Shown: in pieces, positions 1-6,113 of the stretch
Numbering within the stretch: position 1 is the stretch's first letter
Layout of the letters: the number at the start of each line of letters is the position of its first letter
Virus record (IMG/VR): IMGVR_UViG_3300021185_003455
Coordinates: 1-21,858 of that record
From: a virus
Strand: one strand, 5' to 3'
Length of the DNA: 21,858 bases
Translations under genes and position numbers: made by a program
Notes under the pieces: model-generated
Databases searched by the model: none
Told to the model about the DNA's origin: nothing
The model's input: only the letters and a program-made list of their open reading frames with translations

Positions 1-422
1 TTAATATCCCCTTCGCTAATACCTCGTTTTCTTGCATATTCTTTCACCTTTCCGAACAATGGGTTAATACCCTTTGGTTCTATTAGAAGTGATTGAAACT
101 CATTTGGTAACCTTAACTCTACCTTTTCATCTTCGGTATTATTACTATATACAACATAATCATCACCATAAATCTCATATATCTTTTTTAACTTATGAGA
201 ATCTACGTGCAATCTTTTTAATAACCTTTGAATACGCTTACCCTTTGCATCACATACCCAACAGTGCCATTGTTGTGTTTGGAGGTTTATCTGTAACTTT
301 TTTTTATGATGATGACAAAAAGGACAATAATGTGCTTGTTCATCGTTTTTCATTGATGTACCAGGCCCTAGAACATCATCTAATATGTTTACAACTTTTT
401 GTTTATCGTGATGTGAAAGCAT
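1..422 (-). CDS. DNA primase, zinc-finger N-terminal part (3' end outside window)
   Basis: This is a DnaG/T4 gp61-type primase fragment of 140 codons that runs off the left edge, so the catalytic TOPRIM domain is not visible. Primases of this class make RNA primers for lagging-strand replication together with a replicative helicase. The visible evidence is a zinc-binding ribbon with Cys33-x2-Cys36 (HYCPFC), a histidine run at 37-39 and Cys54-x2-Cys57 (WHCWVC), followed by basic residues KGKR at 60-63. Near the end, 'YARKRGIS' is typical of the segment after the zinc domain in phage primases. The ATG at 422 is the first in frame, and the region before it is A/T-rich with no good Shine-Dalgarno. 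A host-like promoter lies just upstream (443-473). It is the only replication gene seen here and marks a module boundary. The family call is secure; the exact subtype is not. Confidence 0.85.
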   Translation of the reverse strand, partial: MLSHHDKQKVVNILDDVLGPGTSMKNDEQAHYCPFCHHHKKKLQINLQTQQWHCWVCDAKGKRIQRLLKRLHVDSHKLKKIYEIYGDDYVVYSNNTEDEKVELRLPNEFQSLLIEPKGINPLFGKVKEYARKRGISEGDI

Positions 423-442
423 ATTTTTACTATTAATCTATG

Positions 443-473
443 TAAAGATACGAATAATATTTTAATTATCCAA
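443..473 (-). promoter_or_regulatory. Putative host-type (Bacteroidetes sigma) promoter of the primase gene
   Basis: On the minus strand, TTG (471-473) is followed by exactly 20 bases and then TATCTTTA (443-450). This fits the Bacteroidetes primary sigma consensus TTG-N19-21-TAnnTTTG except for the last base. It lies 20 bases before the primase ATG and its -33 box overlaps the end of the preceding gene. It differs from the ATATTTATA motif in front of the virion genes, which fits early or middle expression of the primase by host polymerase. One site in AT-rich DNA could be chance. Confidence 0.4.
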
Positions 474-1532
474 ATTATTTAGGTAGTTTTTTAATGGGTT
501 ATGAACAATATTGTTGAAAAATTCAGCATCATTAGAGTATGTTCTTATTTTTTTCTTATTATATTCTAATATCTCATTTAATTCAACTGAATTGTGTTTT
601 TTTAATAATTCTTGGGCCGCATCTAATGCTAAACTTATTCGTATCGAATCATCAGCTAAGTCATAACTTTCATCTATTATTGAGTCAAACGTTTTTAAAC
701 CCAATCTTCTAATCTCATTTAATGACCCCTTAGAACTTATGAGAACATATGGGATTCCCCATGCAATGTTTCTATATACCTTTTCAGTTAAATGTATCAT
801 ATCATCCCATTGATGTTCTGAATCTGCTGATGATTTAGTATGATATGTACTATAAAACTCAGATTCAGTACATATATTTATTTTACCTAAGAAATAGTCA
901 GAGTCGATTAAATACTGATGATTTTCATCCCATATTTTTGATAAAAAAGAATCATGTGTAAATCCACTATCTCCCCATAAATCAAAAGTAGTTGCTGAAT
1001 TTAAGTTTCGTTTTAATAACTCTTTTACACATTCTAATTTATGTACTTTACTTCTTCGGTTAAAGCAAGAAAAGTTATAAGAATTTTCCGTATCACTTTT
1101 TACTTTTGGTTGAGTATCTGCTCTTGAAAATTCATATAAAAATGCTGGATAATAAATCGAAAAAAACTTTTCACACTCCTTGATTACCCCATCATCGGTA
1201 ACCGCATTATTGTACATAAACATTCTTCTACTTTTAGGTATATTATACTTTTCTAATATTTCAAAAAAATCATAATATAAATAACGAGTTGGATATCCTT
1301 CTGAAGTATCTGTTAATACAAATATTAAATTATTATTAGTTGAGTATTTTTCTATTAGTTTTGTGATAAAATCTTTTTGACTTTGCCAATAAAAGTTATC
1401 TACTAACACATAACCAAAATCACCATTGTGTTTTGATAGCCGTTTTAAGTTAAAAAATTGTTTACAATCTCTTATAAACATTCCCCACCAATCATTTGGG
1501 TTTTCTATTTCATCTAAATAATAAAAATTCAT
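462..1532 (-). CDS. Glycosyltransferase-like protein
   Basis: A 356-aa protein with no signal peptide or membrane segment. The C-terminal half (about 220-295) carries a pattern I associate with a family common in marine viruses and some bacteria and usually annotated as glycosyltransferase-like: 'LTEKVYRNIAWGIPYVLI' (248-265), then 'GSLNEIRRLGLKTFDSIIDESYD' spread over 269-291. A conserved 'FNRR' lies at 157-160. The TEK...A.G.P pattern resembles the donor-binding half of GT10 fucosyltransferase-like enzymes. This is a family resemblance only, and acceptor and donor are unknown. The ATG at 1532 follows the previous stop by 20 bases with a poor ribosome site. It is the last gene of the accessory cassette with the sulfotransferase and GIY-YIG nuclease, so modification of virion or host surface glycans is a reasonable inference. 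Confidence 0.5.
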   Translation of the reverse strand: MNFYYLDEIENPNDWWGMFIRDCKQFFNLKRLSKHNGDFGYVLVDNFYWQSQKDFITKLIEKYSTNNNLIFVLTDTSEGYPTRYLYYDFFEILEKYNIPKSRRMFMYNNAVTDDGVIKECEKFFSIYYPAFLYEFSRADTQPKVKSDTENSYNFSCFNRRSKVHKLECVKELLKRNLNSATTFDLWGDSGFTHDSFLSKIWDENHQYLIDSDYFLGKINICTESEFYSTYHTKSSADSEHQWDDMIHLTEKVYRNIAWGIPYVLISSKGSLNEIRRLGLKTFDSIIDESYDLADDSIRISLALDAAQELLKKHNSVELNEILEYNKKKIRTYSNDAEFFNNIVHNPLKNYLNNLDN

Positions 1533-1552
1533 CTATCTACTAATATACAAAA

Positions 1553-2053
1553 TTATTCTGTAATATCCAAATCTTTTCTGAAAAACTTTCCTAATAGGTT
1601 ATCATTAAGTGATAACTCATTTGCCAATACATCGTGAGAAAATTGTTCTTGTAGTTCATAATAGGTAAGGGATTTTTTATTTGAACAAAATCTCAATATT
1701 CTTAGTTCAAGTTGGTCGTTAATATCACTTCTCCTATCTTCATTCAAAGCTTTATCATTATTATCAAACCATTCTTTTACTACTTTATTAGAAGAACGAT
1801 ATTCTAACCAATCAGATTCTTTGGTTACCATTTCATATTTCTTCATTCTCTTATCAGTAAGAGCAGCAGTTTCTTTTTTACCAAACTTTCTTTTTCTAAC
1901 TGAAACTACTTGTTTTTTACCAATGTAAAACTCATTTGTTTTACCATTTGTAATTTTATATATAAAACCAAATACACCTTCTGGCATATCCGATACTTCT
2001 GTTATGCATTTTCCGTTATATGTCCATGTCATAGTTAAAAATTTTGAAATCAT
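1553..2053 (-). CDS. GIY-YIG family endonuclease (phage free-standing type)
   Basis: A 166-aa protein with a GIY-YIG nuclease core. 'GFIYKITN' (29-36) supplies the GIY-equivalent strand with Tyr32. 'FYIGKK' (42-47) is the YIG strand with Tyr43, followed by basic residues around 53-60. 'ESDWLEY..S' (79-87) and a C-terminal 'YYELQEQF' (131-138) with Glu133 complete a pattern seen in many phage GIY-YIG proteins. Such enzymes cut DNA once and often act as free-standing homing nucleases or in recombination. The start at 2053 is preferred because AGAGAGG lies 7 bases upstream, although this makes the gene overlap the sulfotransferase end by 38 bases. A second Met (residue 8, start at 2032) would shorten the overlap but has no ribosome site. 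Function beyond nuclease fold is unknown. Confidence 0.7.
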   Translation of the reverse strand: MISKFLTMTWTYNGKCITEVSDMPEGVFGFIYKITNGKTNEFYIGKKQVVSVRKRKFGKKETAALTDKRMKKYEMVTKESDWLEYRSSNKVVKEWFDNNDKALNEDRRSDINDQLELRILRFCSNKKSLTYYELQEQFSHDVLANELSLNDNLLGKFFRKDLDITE

Positions 2054-2588
2054 TTTTGTACCTCTCTCGTACCCAATCTTTCATCCACTCTTCTTGATAC
2101 ATATGTTTGTAAAAAGATTCTTGATTTAACTGTGGGTGTTTATCGTAGATTGAATTACGATTTAAGTGCGGTAGTGATTCTTGTACTTTTATATTTTGAA
2201 AAATATGATTTACATCTTTTACATAGTTTTCGTATCTACCAACGAAGCTCACCTTTTTTTCTGATGAACTTCCATTATTTGTAAAATAGCTTTGGGGAAA
2301 ATATAGATAATCGTGTTCGAAAATAGAATCAATAAACTTTCTAACACTTGAAAATCCGTTATCTCTACAATAGTGATAATAAGCAGAAGCAAATCTTGTA
2401 AATGGATTTCTAACCATACAAAAAATATAATAATTTTTTATGTTCTCAAATTTGCCTATGTGATTGTGAGATTGTGATACAAATTCAGTACCTTCTTGTT
2501 TTTTTAAAACTGAGGTAATTGATGTACCTCCAGTTTTAGGTATATGAATATATCCCCATTCGTTAGAACGGTTAATTAATAAACTCAA
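2016..2588 (-). CDS. Sulfotransferase (Sulfotransfer_2-like)
   Basis: A 190-aa enzyme that would transfer a sulfuryl group from PAPS to an acceptor, probably a carbohydrate. The 5'-phosphosulfate loop is clear: 'YIHIPKTGGTS' (13-23) with Lys18. The 3'-phosphate site is 'VRNPFTRFASAY' (59-70) with Arg60 and Ser68. 'FVGRYENY' (115-122) and a final 'YKNDFKIFNY' (178-187) match the usual family ending. The length is short but complete for this family. The only usable start is TTG at 2588, because an in-frame stop lies two codons upstream and the next Met is past the active-site loop. No good Shine-Dalgarno is visible. It follows the 62-aa gene by 11 bases, so it should be read from the late-type motif at 2812. 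The acceptor cannot be told from sequence; host surface polysaccharide or a virion glycan are both possible. Confidence 0.85.
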   Translation of the reverse strand: MSLLINRSNEWGYIHIPKTGGTSITSVLKKQEGTEFVSQSHNHIGKFENIKNYYIFCMVRNPFTRFASAYYHYCRDNGFSSVRKFIDSIFEHDYLYFPQSYFTNNGSSSEKKVSFVGRYENYVKDVNHIFQNIKVQESLPHLNRNSIYDKHPQLNQESFYKHMYQEEWMKDWVRERYKNDFKIFNYDMDI

Positions 2589-2599
2589 ATGAGATTAAT

Positions 2600-2788
2600 T
2601 TAGTATTTAACATTTGATGAATACGGTTTTTGGTTTAGTTTACCACCTCTTGCCGCAGCAAGTGCCTTTTCATCTTTTGATAATTTTTTTAAATCAAAAT
2701 CACCTGCTGATATAGGAGTTTTATCTTTTCCTTTATCTGCTAATTTTGAAAAATCTGATTTATCGTATAAATCTTTTATTGAAGCCAT
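2600..2788 (-). CDS. Small basic protein of unknown function
   Basis: A 62-aa, lysine-rich, hydrophilic protein with no cysteine, membrane segment or motif that I recognise. The start at 2788 is well supported by AAAGGAG 9 bases upstream. The late-type motif ATATTTATA sits 23 bases before the ATG, immediately after the stop of the preceding structural gene. A dedicated promoter and strong ribosome site suggest high late expression, so a minor virion or assembly protein is plausible. It is the first gene of the unit that continues into the sulfotransferase, nuclease and glycosyltransferase-like genes. Confidence 0.7.
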   Translation of the reverse strand: MASIKDLYDKSDFSKLADKGKDKTPISAGDFDLKKLSKDEKALAAARGGKLNQKPYSSNVKY

Positions 2789-2811
2789 AGTTGTTTCTCC
2801 TTTTATATAAG

Positions 2812-2820
2812 TATAAATAT
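2812..2820 (-). promoter_or_regulatory. Late-type promoter motif ATATTTATA before the 62-aa gene
   Basis: The coding strand reads CATATTTATA, a perfect copy of the 9-base motif shared by five intergenic gaps here. It ends 23 bases before the ATG at 2788 and starts one base after the stop of the upstream gene. No TTG box is seen at the -33 spacing. Confidence 0.55.
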
Positions 2821-2821
2821 G

Positions 2822-4096
2822 TTATAAATCCATTCGAACGATAAAATTTACCGCCATATCTGGATATTTCTTTATTGGTTTGGGTAACTTTGCTACCGCT
2901 ACCAAGTTGTTATTATCATCATACAATCCTATTGTTGATACGAATGTTGTTAAATATGAACCTGTTGGGTCTGTTAAAGATTTGGAATAATAATCTTCCC
3001 AAGAACCCGTTACATAATCATTTGATTCCGAGCTTGTTATAGAACCATAATATTCAGAAACTCTATCGATTGTAGTTACTTCTTTAATTTTTCTTGTTCT
3101 AGCAGCTCTTTGCAATCTACTTCCAACCCTTATCTCACTTTCAGTAAAATCATAAGAACCACTTACAGTAAGAGAAATTGCCGATGGGTTTTGTGAATAA
3201 TTAAATTCACAATCTCCTGCTTGACATAGAACCTCTAACTCATGTATTGTTTTTGTAGAACGATATTCTAAATCATAATCAGTAACATCTTCTTCTTGTT
3301 CAGCAAGTGTTGTAAATAATATCAAACCATCTGCATAAAATACATTACCTATTTGTACATTCTCTAAACCAGAACCTAAAAAGTTTAATCCTTCTGCTAT
3401 TGTAATCTGTCCTTGACTACCTGTTTGTATAGCATCAGTAAAAGCATCCATTCTTTGAATAGTTCTATCATCTGTATCACCTTCCCAAGTTAGTTTTACC
3501 AATGGATTATTAAAATCAATACCATATGGTTGTTGTGCTCTAATGGTAATTGGTTGAGTATCATTATCTACAAATACAATATCAACTCCCCTTGAAAAAT
3601 CATTTTGAAACTGATTCATATCCATTCTAGTCCATTGGTATTCGGTAGTTTTAGCTCTTAAAACTCCTTTACCATCATCTGTTACTTCTGAACCAGATGC
3701 AACTGTGGGAGATGTTAATTTTATAGAAGATGGTTTTATACCTTCTCCATATTTTATTTGGTCTATATCAATTACATAAACAGTTTCTTCAAATCGTCTT
3801 TCATTTGAAAAATCATAAAGATTAGAAACACTTCCAAACATTTTTACTAAATCGTTTTGAACAAAGTATTTATGTCTAATTGATTTGTACATTGGATGTT
3901 TGTGATACGAATCTATAATAGAACCACTTATAGTTCTTTCAAATGTTGTAGAATCAAATGCCCCACTACCACTATGAAGTGCCGATGTTTTATCATATAA
4001 TTTTATGACAGGATAATCACCTTCAGATGCATAAAACTTTTTATACACCTTAAAGCTTCTCTGTTGAACGTTTGATTTAGCTATATTCTTTAACAT
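2822..4096 (-). CDS. Virion structural protein, paralogue of the 411-aa protein upstream
   Basis: A 424-aa protein that shares a chain of landmarks with the next gene upstream (4173-5408), so the two are diverged duplicates. These are 'YVIDIDQIKYGEGIKP' (107-122), 'GNVFYADGLILF' (250-261), 'FNYSQNPS' (298-305) and a C-terminal block 'STIGLYDDNNNLVAVAK' (387-403) followed by PI-K and a final R-M-D-L. I believe such proteins recur in marine T4-like phages as virion proteins, but I know no defined role. The start ATG at 4096 has AGAGGA 8 bases upstream. It has its own late-type motif at 4112 and a terminator separates it from its paralogue, so it forms its own transcription unit. It may be an abundant tail or head component; that is inference. 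Confidence 0.65.
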   Translation of the reverse strand: MLKNIAKSNVQQRSFKVYKKFYASEGDYPVIKLYDKTSALHSGSGAFDSTTFERTISGSIIDSYHKHPMYKSIRHKYFVQNDLVKMFGSVSNLYDFSNERRFEETVYVIDIDQIKYGEGIKPSSIKLTSPTVASGSEVTDDGKGVLRAKTTEYQWTRMDMNQFQNDFSRGVDIVFVDNDTQPITIRAQQPYGIDFNNPLVKLTWEGDTDDRTIQRMDAFTDAIQTGSQGQITIAEGLNFLGSGLENVQIGNVFYADGLILFTTLAEQEEDVTDYDLEYRSTKTIHELEVLCQAGDCEFNYSQNPSAISLTVSGSYDFTESEIRVGSRLQRAARTRKIKEVTTIDRVSEYYGSITSSESNDYVTGSWEDYYSKSLTDPTGSYLTTFVSTIGLYDDNNNLVAVAKLPKPIKKYPDMAVNFIVRMDL

Positions 4097-4111
4097 ACTA
4101 TAATTCCTCTA

Positions 4112-4120
4112 TATAAATAT
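4112..4120 (-). promoter_or_regulatory. Late-type promoter motif ATATTTATA before the 424-aa gene
   Basis: A perfect motif copy (CATATTTATA on the coding strand), 15 bases before the ATG at 4096. It begins 8 bases after the T-tract of the terminator at 4129-4153, the position expected of a promoter restarting transcription. The short spacing means the ribosome site AGAGGA would lie almost at the 5' end of the mRNA. Confidence 0.6.
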
Positions 4121-4128
4121 GTGGAAAC

Positions 4129-4153
4129 AAAAAACCCCACTCGTGGTGGGGTT
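4129..4153 (-). terminator. Rho-independent terminator after the 411-aa gene
   Basis: On the minus strand an 8-bp perfect stem AACCCCAC / GTGGGGTT with a 5-base loop runs straight into a run of T. It is GC-rich against a strongly AT-rich background and lies 19 bases after the stop of the 4173-5408 gene. Confidence 0.85.
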
Positions 4154-4172
4154 GATTATAGGTTAAGTTCTT

Positions 4173-5408
4173 TTAGAAATCAAGTTTAACTTTTATAAGT
4201 ACTTCTTTATCGAAAGATTTTTCAATAGGTTGTGAAGTTTTAGCTACTGCTAGAATTTCATTTGCATCATTCATCAATCCAATTGCTGTAATATAAGCTC
4301 TTGGGTCAGTTTCAAATGATGATTCTTTAAATGAACCATCTGAACCTGTTATGAATGTTGGGTTGTTAGAGAAGTTAAATTCTCTGTTCTGTGCTCTTAC
4401 AAAGTAATGTGATGTAGAAACGTTTTCTACTCTTCTTGCTTGGAAGTCACTACCACCTTTTAACATTTCATGTAATAAGAATTGGTTTTTACCTTCATGT
4501 GTAAATGTTTTACTCATAGTTTTTCCACCCACCGAACCACTATCAATTGATGTACCAACAGTTGCTTCAAGTGCAGCTGGATTTAAAACTATCAATCCTT
4601 GGTCTGGATAAAACAATCCAAATCCTTGTCCGTTAGCTGCTCCAGTTGAATACTTGTTTGCAACAGTTGCAGGATTTTCAGTTCCTAAATTAAGTGAACC
4701 ACTTACAATGTTAAATACTCTACCAGCTTTACCAACTGTATCTGAAAATTTCTTACCACTATCATCAATAAAGTTTTGTTTTCCATTAGAACCACTTAAA
4801 ATGAATTCCATATTACCTGGATCTAGTGTTTCTTTGTATCTAGCACGTGCTACATTTATAATGTACACATCTTCCGAATCATGATTATCACCAGATGCTG
4901 ATATGAATGAGAAAAGTGCATCATCTTCTTCTAATAAGATAGAACGATATTGAGCGTATGTTGCTTTAGCTGCTTGAGTAGATGAATCATCATTTGCTAA
5001 TGAGGTAGAACCACTACCATATTTGTTACCATATGCTACTGCATATTGTACTTCAGCTGATGAATCACTTGCAGGGTCTGTTGAATATACATTTAGGTAA
5101 TATTCAGAACTTGCTGCTACTGCTTGCGTGGATGATGTAAAAAAGGTTGATAAAGAACCAGTATCACCAGTCCATAAACCAGTTGTTACAGTTTCAACTT
5201 TACCTTGTACTGTATCAAACTCACCAAATCTTTTATATACACCAGTAGAAAGAACTCCCCCCTGAGAAGCAACTTTATCGCCACCAGTTAGGTAGTTGTT
5301 GATTATACCTGTTAATTGTTCAGAAGTTAGGTTACCATTATTCTGAGATAGATATGATGCTAAATCAGCTGATAAATTTACTCCTGCTTGTCCTTGTATC
5401 TGTGCCAT
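4173..5408 (-). CDS. Virion structural protein (first of a paralogous pair)
   Basis: A 411-aa Ser/Gly/Thr-rich protein without signal peptide, membrane segment or cysteine, as is usual for phage virion proteins. It shares with the downstream 2822-4096 product: 'VYIINVARARYKETLDP' (181-197), 'GLFYPDQGLIVL' (264-275), 'FNFSNNPT' (344-351) and a C-terminal block 'TAIGLMNDANEILAVAK' (374-390) followed by PIEK and a final K-L-D-F. The N-terminal 60 residues ('LTGIINNYLTGGDKV') have no counterpart in the paralogue. The start ATG at 5408 has AAGGAA upstream. It is cotranscribed with the 209-aa gene 17 bases upstream and followed by a strong terminator, a sign of high expression. I cannot say whether it belongs to tail, baseplate or head. 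Confidence 0.65.
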   Translation of the reverse strand: MAQIQGQAGVNLSADLASYLSQNNGNLTSEQLTGIINNYLTGGDKVASQGGVLSTGVYKRFGEFDTVQGKVETVTTGLWTGDTGSLSTFFTSSTQAVAASSEYYLNVYSTDPASDSSAEVQYAVAYGNKYGSGSTSLANDDSSTQAAKATYAQYRSILLEEDDALFSFISASGDNHDSEDVYIINVARARYKETLDPGNMEFILSGSNGKQNFIDDSGKKFSDTVGKAGRVFNIVSGSLNLGTENPATVANKYSTGAANGQGFGLFYPDQGLIVLNPAALEATVGTSIDSGSVGGKTMSKTFTHEGKNQFLLHEMLKGGSDFQARRVENVSTSHYFVRAQNREFNFSNNPTFITGSDGSFKESSFETDPRAYITAIGLMNDANEILAVAKTSQPIEKSFDKEVLIKVKLDF

Positions 5409-5425
5409 CGTTTTTTTCCTTTTTA

Positions 5426-6055
5426 TTAACTTGGTTGTACATAAGTAATGGTTACAGGAATAGTTTGTGAACCACCTGTTTCATTACCATATACAGTAAT
5501 CGTTGTCTTAATTGTTTGTGTTATACTTGGGTTAGGAACAAATGTAAATGTTTGTCCAACTTCTATGGCTGCTGTTGTTGTGATTTCTTCTCCTAATGCT
5601 AAAGGAACAGTTCCACTTCCAGCTGCAATACCACTACCTACAACAGAACCTGCGTTTTTATTAGAGAGAATTATAGTATATCCAGTTTGCGTATTACCAC
5701 TTGGTGAAGTAGTTGGTGTTAGAGAAACTTGACCTGAAGTTTGAGTTACTGAAATTGATGGGATACCAAATTCTACTTGTGGAATCTTCTTTGTACCTTT
5801 TGGTAAAGTTACCAATTTATATTTCAATACTTGAGTTTCATCTGGTGAAGCTTCTGTAATTGGGATTGCTTTAATTGCTGCATCATAATAAGCACTACCC
5901 TTTGGATGTGCTGGTTCGTACAATGAGTAATCTATCTCATCATCACCCAATGCAAACTTTGTTATGTTGATACCTTGACCCGTTGCGAGTAGTTCTCTAC
6001 CTTTTCTCGTAAGGATAGCATCAACTGTAATTTCTGAATTATCTAAATATGCCAT
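5426..6055 (-). CDS. Putative virion structural protein with Ig-like C-terminal region
   Basis: A 209-aa protein. The N-terminal 110 residues look like the conserved part: 'LDNSEITVDAILTRKGREL' (4-22), 'FALGDDEIDYSLYEP' (34-48) and 'DETQVLKYKLVTLPKG' (72-87). I associate this pattern with hypothetical virion proteins of T4-like marine phages, but not with a named T4 gene. The C-terminal half (about 110-209) is Thr/Ser/Gly-rich beta-type sequence ending 'TIPVTITYVQPS', and resembles an Ig-like or BACON-like strand pattern. The ATG at 6055 has AGAGGA 9 bases upstream, and the late-type motif lies 26 bases before it. It heads a two-gene unit with the 411-aa protein. Exact role unknown. Confidence 0.6.
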   Translation of the reverse strand: MAYLDNSEITVDAILTRKGRELLATGQGINITKFALGDDEIDYSLYEPAHPKGSAYYDAAIKAIPITEASPDETQVLKYKLVTLPKGTKKIPQVEFGIPSISVTQTSGQVSLTPTTSPSGNTQTGYTIILSNKNAGSVVGSGIAAGSGTVPLALGEEITTTAAIEVGQTFTFVPNPSITQTIKTTITVYGNETGGSQTIPVTITYVQPS

Positions 6056-6081
6056 AATTTATTCCTCTGTGTTATTCAATA

Positions 6082-6090
6082 TATAAATAT
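6082..6090 (-). promoter_or_regulatory. Late-type promoter motif ATATTTATA before the 209-aa gene
   Basis: A perfect motif copy, TATATTTATA on the coding strand, 26 bases before the ATG at 6055 in the 58-base gap after the giant gene. No TTG is seen at the -33 position and no hairpin terminator precedes it, so read-through from the upstream gene is likely. Confidence 0.55.
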
Positions 6091-6113
6091 AACTATTTTA
6101 TAAAATTAATTAT

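Noticed and set aside
74-436. Plus-strand 120-aa ORF
   Set aside because: It is antisense to the zinc-finger primase fragment, which has a recognisable Cys pattern; the plus-strand translation is low-complexity and matches nothing.
2016-2053. Possible frameshift joining the sulfotransferase and nuclease genes
   Set aside because: The sulfotransferase ends with its normal family ending and the nuclease has its own ribosome site, so two overlapping genes fit better.
6056-6113. Terminator after the 1747-aa gene
   Set aside because: Only an AT palindrome (TTTTATAAAA) is present, with no GC stem or T-tract, so it is not supported.
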